NCBI GenBank assembly: GCA_045603585.1
Contig: JAZUMK010000013.1
Location: 70,832 to 134,831, forward strand
Length of the DNA stretch: 64,000 nucleotides
DNA from: SFEL01 sp045603585
Lineage (GTDB): Bacteria > Bacillota > Clostridia > Christensenellales > CAG-138
Direction of reading: 5' to 3'
The position numbers and the translations under genes are program-made. Within the stretch, counting starts at the first letter, position 1, and every line of letters starts with the position of its first letter. The notes below the pieces were generated by a model. The model saw only the letters and a program-made list of their open reading frames with translations. It ran no database searches and had not been told where the DNA came from. Shown one piece after another: positions 41,908 through 50,954 of this stretch.

Positions 41908-43454
41908 GAAAGGACAGCACCAGAAAGCATATAAAAGCCATGCTTGCGCTGTTCTGCGCCATGTTTGTGGTGCTCAGCGTGTATCTTGGCTACATTGTCA
42001 GCGCATATGGCAACAGATGGTTTTCCAGCCCATACAATACCCGTGTTTCCAGTCAAAAGGATTCCATTGCAGCGGGTATGCTGCTGGACAGGACAGGTCT
42101 GCGCCTTGCTTATACAGATGATGATGGCCAGCGTCAGTATGTGGGCGTGAAGGAACTTCGGCGTTCTATGTGTCATGTTGTGGGCGACGTTTACGGTCAG
42201 ACCATAGGCGCAGAATCCATGTTTGCAAAATATCTGCTTGGTTTTGATCAGGGCCTCGCAGATGAATTTGAGCAGCTGATAGGTACTCAGCAAAGGGTGG
42301 GCTCCACGGTATTGCTTACTGTGGATGCCGACCTTTGTGAATATGCATATGATTTAATGGATGATTACTGGGGCTCGGTTGTGCTGATGAATTATAAAAC
42401 CGGCGAGATTCTTGCCTCTGTAAGCCAGCCCACATTTGATCCCAACTATATAGAAGATTATATTGACGGCAGCAAAGAGCTGGCCGCCAGCGCCATGGTA
42501 AACCGTACCACCATGGGCAGGTATACTCCGGGTTCAACCTTTAAAATAGTCACATTGATCGCTGCCCTTCGCTATGTACCGGGAATACAGAACCGCACGT
42601 TTAATTGTGACGGCGCGCTGGTATTTGACCGGGAAAGCGGAAAGTATCTGCCTGATGTGCGGGTAAATGATGAAGATTTTACTCAAAGCGAAGAAGACAG
42701 GGACTATGACCGTGAGCAGGAAGGGGCAGAGGATATCGGTGCGGAGCCTGCTGCCAGCGAGCTTTACAGCATAGTTCGTGACTATCACAGCGAATATCAT
42801 GGCGAGGTGGATATATTTGAGGCTTTTGCCTCCTCCTGCAATACTACTTTTGCAAAGCTTGCAATGGAAATCGGACCCGCAAAGCTTGCCAAGGTAGCAA
42901 AGGAGCTGGGCATTGGCGATGAATTTCTATTTGACGACATAATGCTCTACAACAGCAGTTTCGAAAAAGGTGATACCGAGCTGAACGTTGCCTGGTCCGG
43001 CGTGGGGCAGTATAAGGATATTATGACGCCTATGCAGACCTGTATGCTTACTGCGGCCATAGCAAACAACGGCGTTATGATGGAGCCAAGGCTGCTTTAC
43101 AAGGTGGCCGACAGCAATAACAGGGTAAAATATACGGCCCCGAGCAGTACGTATAAAACGGTGCTCACGGCCGCAGAGGCGCAGTTTGTTCAGGATGCGA
43201 TGATCCAGGTGGTTGACCGGGGAACCGGCACCAGAGCCGCTGTGGATGGCCTTGTGGTGGGCGGCAAAACAGGAACGGCGGAAATCTCATCGGATAAGGC
43301 GGTAAAAACCCATGCCTGGTTTACAGGGTTTATTCTGGACGAGGAGCATCCCCTTGCAGTTACTGTCATTCTGGAGCAGGCAGGCGGCGGCGGAAGCTAT
43401 GCGGCGCCTTTGGCCGGCAAATTGCTGAATAAGGCAGTAAAGCTGGGATATTAG
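41904..43454 (+). CDS. Class B penicillin-binding protein (PbpA-like transpeptidase)
   Basis: 516 residues. A single N-terminal helix (about 12-32) is followed by a dimerisation domain and the transpeptidase domain, with TPGSTFKI (active-site Ser), SSCNTTF (SxN) and GGKTGTAEI. It resembles PbpA proteins paired with FHA/FtsW in Actinobacteria. An acidic insertion (EEDRDYDREQEGAED) between motifs is unusual. It is the last gene of the operon; its stop overlaps the end of the convergent DUF3810 gene by 4 bp. Confidence 0.93.
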   Translation: MRKDSTRKHIKAMLALFCAMFVVLSVYLGYIVSAYGNRWFSSPYNTRVSSQKDSIAAGMLLDRTGLRLAYTDDDGQRQYVGVKELRRSMCHVVGDVYGQTIGAESMFAKYLLGFDQGLADEFEQLIGTQQRVGSTVLLTVDADLCEYAYDLMDDYWGSVVLMNYKTGEILASVSQPTFDPNYIEDYIDGSKELAASAMVNRTTMGRYTPGSTFKIVTLIAALRYVPGIQNRTFNCDGALVFDRESGKYLPDVRVNDEDFTQSEEDRDYDREQEGAEDIGAEPAASELYSIVRDYHSEYHGEVDIFEAFASSCNTTFAKLAMEIGPAKLAKVAKELGIGDEFLFDDIMLYNSSFEKGDTELNVAWSGVGQYKDIMTPMQTCMLTAAIANNGVMMEPRLLYKVADSNNRVKYTAPSSTYKTVLTAAEAQFVQDAMIQVVDRGTGTRAAVDGLVVGGKTGTAEISSDKAVKTHAWFTGFILDEEHPLAVTVILEQAGGGGSYAAPLAGKLLNKAVKLGY

Positions 43455-44557
43455 CGGTAATAATACGCCAGCATCAGGTCAACCATCATACCGTAGCTTT
43501 TTACGCCATCCTGCTGATGATTGAACTTCAGGTAATTGTCATTTAACGTATCGAAGGCTTCTTCCACTTCGCCTTCGTAATTATCCCAATAAGCATTATA
43601 AGCAGAAAGATCACGAATCATTGCGTCGCTGTACATTTCCCGCAGCGGCGCAAATTTATTTGAATCGCTTCTGTATAGTTTATTTGCGCAGTTTATCAGC
43701 GCCAGCATCACGCCGGAGTATTGTATTGCCGGGTCATCCGAATAAGTGCAGGCAAGGTAGGCGATAAAGTTTGCTTCATCCTCACGGGCAAACCCCAGAT
43801 AATGAGCTGTTTCATGGGCGGCAGAGGAAAGCATAAGCAGCGGAGGCTGATGAACGTTTACATTTGGCTCTGCGGTATAGGGGATGTATATGCCGGATAT
43901 GCCGGCCCATGACATTCCTTCGGATGCCTTTACTCCTTTTGCAACGGCGGCAGGCGCAGAGAAAAGGGCATGCTCCTGTCCGAGGGCAGCATAAGCTGCA
44001 GGTATCTTTTCAAAATATGCCTGATAATCCTCAAAACAGAATACTCCGTTTTCATCCTGAGGCACTTTTTCCCTCAGCTCGCGGGCCTGTACAGCCAAAT
44101 CAAAACAGAGCTGCTGAAGCTGGGTATCAGGCCGCGCTTTAACTTCCAGCTCCATCAGCTGATACAGCGTAGGTCTGGAATAGTTAAAGCCCCACAGCAT
44201 ATAAAAAAGATTCAGCATGACCCCGGCAAATATGCAGAGAGACATCAGAAAAGATATAAAACGCAGGGGAGTGTGTTTTTTCCTGATGAGCCGTATAAGA
44301 TTGAATATCAGCAGAAAAAGTACGCCGAGTATTACGCCGCATATAAAAATTTCCGCGCAGGAACAGCCAAATAACCCTGTAACCGAGCTTATGGCTCCGC
44401 TTATCACAGGGTAGATCTTTCGGCTGAACAGATTCTCAACAGCCCATGGATTTTGTGCGGCAAACTTAGGCAGGATAAAGCCCGAGGGAATCAGCAGCAG
44501 CCATGGCAGTTTTTTTAATAATGTTTTTTCGGTTGTTTTGTTATCAGCAGCTTCCAT
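43451..44557 (-). CDS. DUF3810 membrane protein with HExxH motif
   Basis: 368 residues. Three N-terminal helices (about 15-30, 70-90, 100-120) precede a soluble region with HETAHYLGF (HExxH) and a downstream EDEANFIAYLAC, an arrangement of gluzincin-like metalloproteases. The family has no proven activity, so zinc protease is inference. No signal peptide cleavage is obvious. It converges on the PBP operon and lies 18 bp after (downstream of) the carboxypeptidase-regulatory-like gene at 44576, probably in one transcript. Confidence 0.83.
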   Translation of the reverse strand: MEAADNKTTEKTLLKKLPWLLLIPSGFILPKFAAQNPWAVENLFSRKIYPVISGAISSVTGLFGCSCAEIFICGVILGVLFLLIFNLIRLIRKKHTPLRFISFLMSLCIFAGVMLNLFYMLWGFNYSRPTLYQLMELEVKARPDTQLQQLCFDLAVQARELREKVPQDENGVFCFEDYQAYFEKIPAAYAALGQEHALFSAPAAVAKGVKASEGMSWAGISGIYIPYTAEPNVNVHQPPLLMLSSAAHETAHYLGFAREDEANFIAYLACTYSDDPAIQYSGVMLALINCANKLYRSDSNKFAPLREMYSDAMIRDLSAYNAYWDNYEGEVEEAFDTLNDNYLKFNHQQDGVKSYGMMVDLMLAYYYR

Positions 44558-44575
44558 AGAAGCTATTATATCATA

Positions 44576-45043
44576 TTATCTGGAATACTTTTCAACCAAT
44601 TGATTGAGCCATTTCTCATCCGGAGATTCAACTATAGACGCAATCTCTATGTCGTCCAGCTCCTCCGGGAACATGTATATGGTGGGGCCGTTCCGCATGA
44701 TGTTTTTTTCTACTTGAGCATGGAGAATGACGGTAGGCCTATATCCTTCATATAAGGATACAATCGTACATTCGCCCCAATCCTGTGATAGAAGCCTGTT
44801 TTGCAGGGCGTTTTTTCGTATGGGTATTCCGGTAAAAATACAGCTGCCGCTGCTGTCGGATAATAAGGATTTATTCACATCGGGGATTATGACCGCTGCA
44901 TTTTCTATGGGCATAAGGGTATATGCATCCACAACCTTGATATGCAGATGGCCAAAGCCATTAAAAAGGCGAAACAGCACAACAACTGAACTCACTGCAA
45001 TACAAAGCAAAATCAACCGATAGACTTTTCTGATTTTAGGCAA
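44576..45043 (-). CDS. Membrane-anchored protein with carboxypeptidase-regulatory-like domain
   Basis: About 155 residues: one N-terminal transmembrane helix (IRKVYRLILLCIAVSSVVVLF), then a beta-sandwich-like segment (HIKVVDAYTLMPIENAAVII; SDSSGSCIFTGIP) that matches the pattern of CarboxypepD_reg domains, then an acidic tail. The function is unknown. GAGGTGG (45056-45050 on this strand) suggests TTG 45043 as start rather than GTG 45052. It is the first of two minus-strand genes. Confidence 0.55.
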   Translation of the reverse strand: MPKIRKVYRLILLCIAVSSVVVLFRLFNGFGHLHIKVVDAYTLMPIENAAVIIPDVNKSLLSDSSGSCIFTGIPIRKNALQNRLLSQDWGECTIVSLYEGYRPTVILHAQVEKNIMRNGPTIYMFPEELDDIEIASIVESPDEKWLNQLVEKYSR

Positions 45044-45092
45044 CAAAACCACCTCACTGGTAAATTTATGCCCATGGCAGTAAATTATGTGC

Positions 45093-45098
45093 TATAAT
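45093..45098 (+). promoter_or_regulatory. Extended -10 promoter for the solute-binding lipoprotein
   Basis: TGC plus TATAAT (45093-45098), in the divergent region 45044-45216. Confidence 0.4.
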
Positions 45099-45216
45099 AT
45101 TAAATTGAATAATAAGGCAAACAAGCCGCATTATCTAAAATTCTGTAAACAAATATGCCGCACCGATGACCGTCGGCAGGATTTGTTGTAAAATGACCCT
45201 ATCCGGAGGTGCGCCA

Positions 45217-46317
45217 GTGAAAAGAATCCTGCCGATAATTTTGGCCCTGATGCTGCTTACTTCCTGCGCCGATAAACCTGCCCAGGTGTCCGTAGAGGAA
45301 CAGCCGACAGAGGCATCAGCTATTCAGCCTGTTGATTCATCAGACGGTATGCGGCTTATGGGGTTTGTAATTGAAGATGATGGCAGCATGGGCACATATA
45401 TGATGATGCACGGTTTTCTTCGCACCGCAGAAAACCTTGGATATCCCGCAAAGCTGTATCGTATAACAACGGATGCTTCCGCGGCAGTCAAAGAGGCAAT
45501 GGAGGATGGCTGTGCGGGGCTGCTTATCTCGGGAAGCCATTCAGCAGCAATAGCTGAAGCATCACAGGCCGGGATGTATGTGGTTTCTCCATACTACGCT
45601 GACGAAACGGATATAGCCCATGTTAATGTTGTGGCGGATACCGAAGAGTATATCGAGGAACTGGCCCGCGGCATTGCGGAGCGCATGACGGAAAGAAGCC
45701 TCAAATCAGGACGGATTCTGGTTTACGGATACAACCCCGCGGAATGCTTTGCAGAGTTTGATAAGGCCGTTAAGGAATACTATCCCCAGTATGTTACGGT
45801 TTCCTTTGCCCGCACACCGGGAAGCGGCGATGAGGCGGCGATTGACGAGCTTGCAAACTTCATACTGAACAACAGGGACATCAAAGGTCTTTATGCCTGC
45901 GATACGGATTCCGCATCCATAGCCGTACAGGCCAGAAGCAAAGCCATATCGCTTTTCAAGGAAATGGAAGAGGAGCAGGAAAAAAATAAAGCCAAGCCCA
46001 CCCCAACGCCGAAACCCGATCCATCCGCAGGCCCTACGCCAAACCCCGGCCTGCTAAAGCAGATATCAATAACCGCATTCGGCTGCGGACTGAGCGACGA
46101 AAACCTTGCCCTGTTCAACGATAATGATATTTATGCTCTGTGCATAGAGCCATATTATGAAACAGCCGCTACAGCAACCATGATGCTGGACAGGCTGTTC
46201 CACGATGAAGGCACAGCACAGACCGTTACCGTTAACCGACCCATTGCGTATGCGGATACCATAGACAAGTATCTCAGCATTTATAACGAAGTTAAGGAGC
46301 TTTTTGATTTAAACTAA
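45217..46317 (+). CDS. Sugar-binding-type (periplasmic type I) lipoprotein
   Basis: 366 residues with a lipoprotein signal (ILALMLL then lipobox TSC). The body follows the type I periplasmic-binding fold: MMHGFLRTAENLGYPAKLYR, CAGLLISGSHSAAIAEA and DIKGLYACDTDSASIAVQA. Between the lobes is an unusual Thr-Pro-Lys-rich stretch (KPTPTPKPDPSAGPTPNPG). No transporter genes adjoin it. The GTG start at 45217 has GGAGG at 45205-45209. It is 3 bp from a RodA gene, so it may be a sensor or wall-associated protein rather than an uptake component. Confidence 0.75.
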   Translation: MKRILPIILALMLLTSCADKPAQVSVEEQPTEASAIQPVDSSDGMRLMGFVIEDDGSMGTYMMMHGFLRTAENLGYPAKLYRITTDASAAVKEAMEDGCAGLLISGSHSAAIAEASQAGMYVVSPYYADETDIAHVNVVADTEEYIEELARGIAERMTERSLKSGRILVYGYNPAECFAEFDKAVKEYYPQYVTVSFARTPGSGDEAAIDELANFILNNRDIKGLYACDTDSASIAVQARSKAISLFKEMEEEQEKNKAKPTPTPKPDPSAGPTPNPGLLKQISITAFGCGLSDENLALFNDNDIYALCIEPYYETAATATMMLDRLFHDEGTAQTVTVNRPIAYADTIDKYLSIYNEVKELFDLN

Positions 46318-46320
46318 ACC

Positions 46321-47475
46321 ATGTTTGACAGCAGCCTTCTTAAACGAATAGACTGGATCACCATATTGCTGGTGCTGGCCCTGTTTTCAATAGGGCTGTT
46401 AAGCATATCCAGCATTATGGCAGATCCCTTTGACGGTACAGAGGCAACGCTGAGCGACTTTAAGGATAAGCTTAATCTTTATTACGTTGAAAAGCAGATA
46501 GTAAACTTTTTGATCGGCCTGGCGGCGCTGCTTGTTTTTCTGGTAATAGATTATAAGACATTCCGCTATCTTATCAAATACGCATATGTGGGCTGTTTGC
46601 TGCTGCTGATTATCATATTTGCCACGGATAAGGTAAAGGGAATAACCGGCTGGTTCAAGTTTGATTTTATAGACAGAGCACTGCAGCCCGGCGAATTGTG
46701 CAAGATATGCATCATCATTGCGTTGTCCAAATACGTATCCGACTGCATGGATAAAGAAGGCAGGTTCGGCGGATTTGGGTACATTATTAAAACCACAATG
46801 CTGTGCCTTGTGCCGACGATTCTGGTAATGATGCAGCCTGACTTTGGTACGGCGTTTGTGTATATCTGCATAATGGTTTTCATTTACTTTATCGGCAAGG
46901 TGTCATGGGGGTATATTGGTGCCGCGGCAGGTCTTGTGGCAGCGGGATTGCCCCTTGCGTATTTCTTCCTCATGTCGGAATATCAGCAGTTCCGCATACA
47001 GGTATTTCTTAACCCCGAGCTGGATCTTCAGGGCGCAGGATACAATGTTGCCCAGTCAAAAATCGCCATAGGTTCCGGCCAGCTGTGGGGCAAGGGTTAC
47101 TTTACCGAGGGAACGCTTGCTCAGCTTCGCTTTGTGCCTGAAAGGCATACCGACTTTATTTTCGCAGGAATAGTTGAGGGCCTGGGCTTTATTGGCGGTA
47201 CAGTGCTGATTCTGCTGTTCTTTGCGCTGATATTCAGATGGGTTTACATTGCCATTAAGTCAAAGGACAACTTTGGCGCATGCCTTGTAATAGGCGTTAC
47301 CGGCATGCTTACTGCCCACGTATTCGAAAATATCGGCATGACGATCGGCCTTATGCCGGTTACCGGTATACCTTTGCCGTTTATAAGCTATGGAGGCTCA
47401 AATCTGCTGACGAATATGATAGGCGTGGGCATAGTTGAAAACGTATGGATGAGACAGCCTGCAAAGAAACATTAA
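46321..47475 (+). CDS. rodA: RodA-like SEDS protein
   Basis: 384 residues, about ten helices. SEDS features are present: LQPGELCKICIIIALSKY, MMQPDFGTAFVYI (core Asp), GKGYFTEGTLAQLRFVPERHTDFIFAGIVEGLGFIGG and MPVTGIPLPFISYGGSNLLTN. It polymerises lipid II for elongation or sporulation. The LRFVPERHTDFIF stretch favours RodA over FtsW. No clear ribosome-binding site lies before ATG 46321, so translation may be coupled to the lipoprotein gene ending 3 bp earlier. Confidence 0.9.
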   Translation: MFDSSLLKRIDWITILLVLALFSIGLLSISSIMADPFDGTEATLSDFKDKLNLYYVEKQIVNFLIGLAALLVFLVIDYKTFRYLIKYAYVGCLLLLIIIFATDKVKGITGWFKFDFIDRALQPGELCKICIIIALSKYVSDCMDKEGRFGGFGYIIKTTMLCLVPTILVMMQPDFGTAFVYICIMVFIYFIGKVSWGYIGAAAGLVAAGLPLAYFFLMSEYQQFRIQVFLNPELDLQGAGYNVAQSKIAIGSGQLWGKGYFTEGTLAQLRFVPERHTDFIFAGIVEGLGFIGGTVLILLFFALIFRWVYIAIKSKDNFGACLVIGVTGMLTAHVFENIGMTIGLMPVTGIPLPFISYGGSNLLTNMIGVGIVENVWMRQPAKKH

Positions 47476-47492
47476 ATTGAGAGGTATTGTTT

Positions 47493-47533
47493 CCCCCTTG
47501 TGTCACATATATTTCTTTTGTGACGGAAGGGGG
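47493..47533 (+). promoter_or_regulatory. Hairpin that masks the ribosome-binding site of the SpoIVFA-like gene
   Basis: CCCCCTT...GTCAC (47493-47499 and 47502-47506) pairs with GTGAC...AAGGGGG (47520-47524 and 47527-47533). The right arm is the GGAAGGGGG ribosome-binding site 8 nt before ATG 47541. There is no T-run, so translational control is more likely than termination. Confidence 0.5.
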
Positions 47534-47540
47534 TATATTT

Positions 47541-48215
47541 ATGTCAGATAGAGTTAGTCACAGCGGATTCAATTCAAAAATATACGGCAGGGAAAAGCGT
47601 AAGTATACCTATAGGTATTTCGGCAGGACATATTCTAGAAAATCCAATCTGTACAAAAAGGAAAACGGCAGTTCCATGCTGGCAAAGATGGGAATTTGCG
47701 CGCTGCTGGCGGGAATCGTGCTGTTGTCTGATTTTATGGGAAGCAGGCAGGAGCTGCTTGAGGTTTCTTCGGATATTATAAAAAACGGGGAGGATGTTGG
47801 CGGGGATTATCTCGGCAAACTGCGCTTCGTTGAGCTGCCTGGGATAATTCAGGTTTTTTCTTCAGATGCAAAGCTGAATATCGGAACAGAGTACCAATCG
47901 ATCAAGCTTAATGAAGAGAAAACAAGCATAACGATAAGCGGGATAACCTCAGAGTTTTTTCCAGCGCCGCAAAATGGCATTATAAAAACCATAAGGACGG
48001 AAAGCGGCAAAGCATATCTGGAACTTTCCGTGGATGGCGATATTGTACTGTGCTTTTCAGGGGAGGGGGAAATAGCTGCCGAGGAAGGTCAGCCTGTTAA
48101 ACAGGGGGATACGCTGTTAAAAAACATTAACACCATTGAAATCGGGATGACCAAAAGCGGCAGACCTGTAAATCCCGCAGAATATTTTAATATAAACAGC
48201 GTGAATTTGGCATGA
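47541..48215 (+). CDS. SpoIVFA-like membrane protein with degenerate M23 domain
   Basis: 224 residues. A basic N-terminus, one transmembrane helix (about 47-65) and a C-terminal M23/LytM-like beta fold (ENG..KTIRTESGKAYLELSVDGDIVLCFSGEGEIAAEEGQPVKQGDTLL region) are visible. The zinc ligands of active M23 enzymes are absent. In B. subtilis SpoIVFA tethers and inhibits the SpoIVFB protease that activates sigma-K. The 4-nt overlap with the M50 gene supports this pairing. The start is ATG 47541; its site is inside a hairpin. Confidence 0.72.
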   Translation: MSDRVSHSGFNSKIYGREKRKYTYRYFGRTYSRKSNLYKKENGSSMLAKMGICALLAGIVLLSDFMGSRQELLEVSSDIIKNGEDVGGDYLGKLRFVELPGIIQVFSSDAKLNIGTEYQSIKLNEEKTSITISGITSEFFPAPQNGIIKTIRTESGKAYLELSVDGDIVLCFSGEGEIAAEEGQPVKQGDTLLKNINTIEIGMTKSGRPVNPAEYFNINSVNLA

Positions 48216-49033
48216 AATTAAAACTATGCGGTGGATTCATCAGATGCAGTCCGCTGTATGTTATTCTGTGTATTTTATCAATTGTTTCGGAAAACACAGG
48301 TCTGTTTTTGAACTACATAGCTGCATTGATGCTGCATGAATGCGCCCATTACATAATGGCTGGTATGCTGGGGTGCAGAGTGTGTTCGCTGGAACTGCTG
48401 CCCTATGGCTGCAGGATGAACATCAACAACATGAACAGCCCCTGGGATGAGCTGATGATAGCTCTTAGCGGGCCTGTATGCAGCCTTATATGCTGTATGG
48501 GGTGCAGATATATACCTCAGGCAGAGGAATTTGCTCAGGCGAATATGCACATTGCAGTGATAAACCTTTTACCGGCATATCCGCTGGATGGCGGCAGGGC
48601 TGTGAAGGCCGTTTTAGCTATGGGGGGAATACACATTGGCCGGGGGATCCGTGCGGCTTCGGGCTTTTTCTTATCTGCTTTATTGGGGGCTGTCAGTTAT
48701 TTTACAAAAAATACTACGCTGATAATATTTTCTGCATTTTTACTGAGCGAAGCAATTTCCGGATTAAAAGAGCGGGGAAGCGGAATAATGCAGCATATGA
48801 AAAATATGCGCAGCGCCGCTTCGGGGAGAGGAATAAATGTAAGGCATATTGCGTTTAAAAAAGATGTGCCTGTAATTACGGCGCTTTCATATGATAATGG
48901 GGGATATGCTGTTTTTTGCATATTGGATGATGACCTGAGGGAAATGGCAAGGATAGACAGCGTACGCTTAGGGCAGTTTGCAGCGGAATATGGGTGCGGC
49001 GCAACCCTTGGTGATGTTATCCGCTTTCATTGA
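48212..49033 (+). CDS. SpoIVFB-like intramembrane metalloprotease (M50)
   Basis: 273 residues. HECAHYIMAG (zinc motif) lies in an early helix, and NLLPAYPLDGGRAVKAV supplies the third ligand Asp. About five hydrophobic segments are followed by a C-terminal soluble part with features of a CBS-like regulatory fold (VPVITALSYDNGGYAVFCILDDDL). B. subtilis SpoIVFB cleaves pro-sigma-K in the mother-cell-derived membrane and uses such a domain to sense ATP. Because a SpoIVFA-like gene precedes it, that role is likely. No sigK is in the window. Confidence 0.82.
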   Translation: MKLKLCGGFIRCSPLYVILCILSIVSENTGLFLNYIAALMLHECAHYIMAGMLGCRVCSLELLPYGCRMNINNMNSPWDELMIALSGPVCSLICCMGCRYIPQAEEFAQANMHIAVINLLPAYPLDGGRAVKAVLAMGGIHIGRGIRAASGFFLSALLGAVSYFTKNTTLIIFSAFLLSEAISGLKERGSGIMQHMKNMRSAASGRGINVRHIAFKKDVPVITALSYDNGGYAVFCILDDDLREMARIDSVRLGQFAAEYGCGATLGDVIRFH

Positions 49034-49058
49034 CCGTAGCATTTATTGGTGCTACAAT
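49030..49058 (+). promoter_or_regulatory. Promoter of the radical-SAM/RNase G operon
   Basis: TTGACC (49030-49035) and TACAAT (49053-49058), 17-bp spacing, overlapping the SpoIVFB-like stop codon. Confidence 0.65.
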
Positions 49059-49118
49059 ATTATTTGTGAAAGGATATGTCTGCGGGGCAAAACCGCCCTG
49101 TGGTCTGGAGGTATATTT

Positions 49119-50954
49119 TTGATTAAGGACAAGCTTAATACTTTTTTGGACAAAGTGGAAAAGCCTGCCCGCTATGTTGGCGGAGAGCTTAATTCCACCG
49201 AAAAAACCGATGCACAGGTGCGTTTTGCGCTGTGCTTCCCTGATGTATACGAGATAGGTATGTCCCATCTGGGCTCACGCATCCTCTATAACGTGCTGAA
49301 CAGCCGTGAGGATACCATATGTGAGCGCGCATTTGCGCCCTGGCCTGATATGGAACAGAAGATGAGGGAAAACGGCATTCCCGCATATTCCCTTGAAAAT
49401 TTCCGTCCACTAAAGGATTTCCATATAGTGGGTTTTTCCCTGCTGTATGAAATGTGCTATACAAACATTCTCACCATGCTTGACCTTGCGGGCATTCCTC
49501 TGCGCGCCAAAGACCGCGGGGAGGACATGCCGCTGGTGGTGTGCGGCGGCCCCTGTGCCTGCAATCCGGAGCCCATTGCACCTTTTATCGATCTGTTTAT
49601 GATCGGCGACGGTGAGGAGCTTATAGGCGAGCTGGTAGACGTATATAAAGAATCAAAAGCAAAGGGCGCCTCAAAGAAAGAGACGCTGCTTGCTATGTCC
49701 AAAATAAAGGGCGTATATGTTCCTTCGTTTTATACCCCTGTTTACGATGAAAACGGCGCTTTTGTATCCATGGACAAGACTGAGCCTCAGGCTCCTGATA
49801 TGGCCGAACGCAGAGTGGTAAAGGATCTGGATGCTGCCCAATACCTTGGCAAGCCCATCGTGCCATATCTTTCCATAGTTCATGACCGAATCGCAATAGA
49901 GCTGTTCCGCGGCTGTACCCGCGGCTGCCGCTTCTGTCAGGCGGGATTCATCTATCGTCCCGTGCGTGAGCGCAAGAGGGAAACTCTCCTCAGGCAGGCA
50001 GATGAAATGCTTTCCTGTACAGGCTATGATGAAGTATCGCTGTTTTCCCTCAGCTCAGGCGATTATTCCGAAATACATCAGCTTGTTCCCGAGATAATCA
50101 ATACCTACCGCGACAAGCGTGTATCCATATCCCTGCCTTCTCTTAGGATAGATGCATTCCTTAAGGAAGACATGGAGCAGATGCAGTCTGTCCGCAAGGC
50201 AGGCCTTACATTTGCCCCCGAAGCGGGAACTCAGCGTCTCAGGGACGTTATCAATAAGGGCGTTACCGAGGAAGACCTGCTCCGCAATATGAAGGATGCC
50301 TTTGAATCCGGCTGGACAGGCGTAAAGCTTTACTTTATGCTGGGCCTGCCCACGGAAACCGATGAAGACCTGCTGGGTATAGCTGATCTTGCCCGCAAGG
50401 TTGCAGGGGTTTATTATTCCATCCCCAAGGAAAAACGGGGAAAGGGACTGCGCATAACCGTCAGCGTTTCTTCCTTCGTACCAAAGCCCTTTACTCCTTT
50501 CCAGTGGGCTCCCCAGAATACCAAGGAAGAGATCATACGCAAGCAGATGCTGCTCAAGGATGCTCTCAGGGGCCTTCGCAGCGTGGAGTACGCCTACCAT
50601 GAGCCTGACATAAGCGTATTGGAGGCTGTAATGGCCAGGGGCGACAGGCGTATTGCCGACGTTATTGAAAAGGCTTACAGCAAGGGTGCAAGGTTTGATT
50701 CCTGGGACGAGCACTTCAAGCTGGAAATTTGGGATGAATCCTTTGCAGAGGCAAAGGTGGATCCTGCATACTATGCAAACAGGGAACGTGATCTTGACGA
50801 GGCCCTGCCCTGGGATCATGTGGATATGCTGGTTACAAAGGATTACCTAAAGCGGGAATATCACAATGCGCTGAAGGAAACCTGTACCCGTGACTGCCGT
50901 AAGGGCTGTAACGGATGCTTTGGAGGTAAATGTGCGGATTATTGCAAGATTTAA
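49119..50954 (+). CDS. TIGR03960-family radical-SAM protein
   Basis: 611 residues. The start is TTG 49119 because CTGGAGG (49105-49111) precedes it; a longer frame from 48978 overlaps the protease gene. An N-terminal B12-binding-like region (FALCFPDVYEIGMSHLGSRILY) leads to the radical-SAM loop RGCTRGCRFCQAGFIYRP (C-x3-C-x2-C), then the TIM-barrel core with LTFAPEAGTQRLRDVINKGV. This family is always linked to the DUF2344 protein encoded next and often to RNase G, but its reaction is unknown. The C-terminus has CRKGCNGCFGGKC, a second possible Fe-S site. It overlaps the next gene by 23 nt. Confidence 0.92.
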   Translation: MIKDKLNTFLDKVEKPARYVGGELNSTEKTDAQVRFALCFPDVYEIGMSHLGSRILYNVLNSREDTICERAFAPWPDMEQKMRENGIPAYSLENFRPLKDFHIVGFSLLYEMCYTNILTMLDLAGIPLRAKDRGEDMPLVVCGGPCACNPEPIAPFIDLFMIGDGEELIGELVDVYKESKAKGASKKETLLAMSKIKGVYVPSFYTPVYDENGAFVSMDKTEPQAPDMAERRVVKDLDAAQYLGKPIVPYLSIVHDRIAIELFRGCTRGCRFCQAGFIYRPVRERKRETLLRQADEMLSCTGYDEVSLFSLSSGDYSEIHQLVPEIINTYRDKRVSISLPSLRIDAFLKEDMEQMQSVRKAGLTFAPEAGTQRLRDVINKGVTEEDLLRNMKDAFESGWTGVKLYFMLGLPTETDEDLLGIADLARKVAGVYYSIPKEKRGKGLRITVSVSSFVPKPFTPFQWAPQNTKEEIIRKQMLLKDALRGLRSVEYAYHEPDISVLEAVMARGDRRIADVIEKAYSKGARFDSWDEHFKLEIWDESFAEAKVDPAYYANRERDLDEALPWDHVDMLVTKDYLKREYHNALKETCTRDCRKGCNGCFGGKCADYCKI

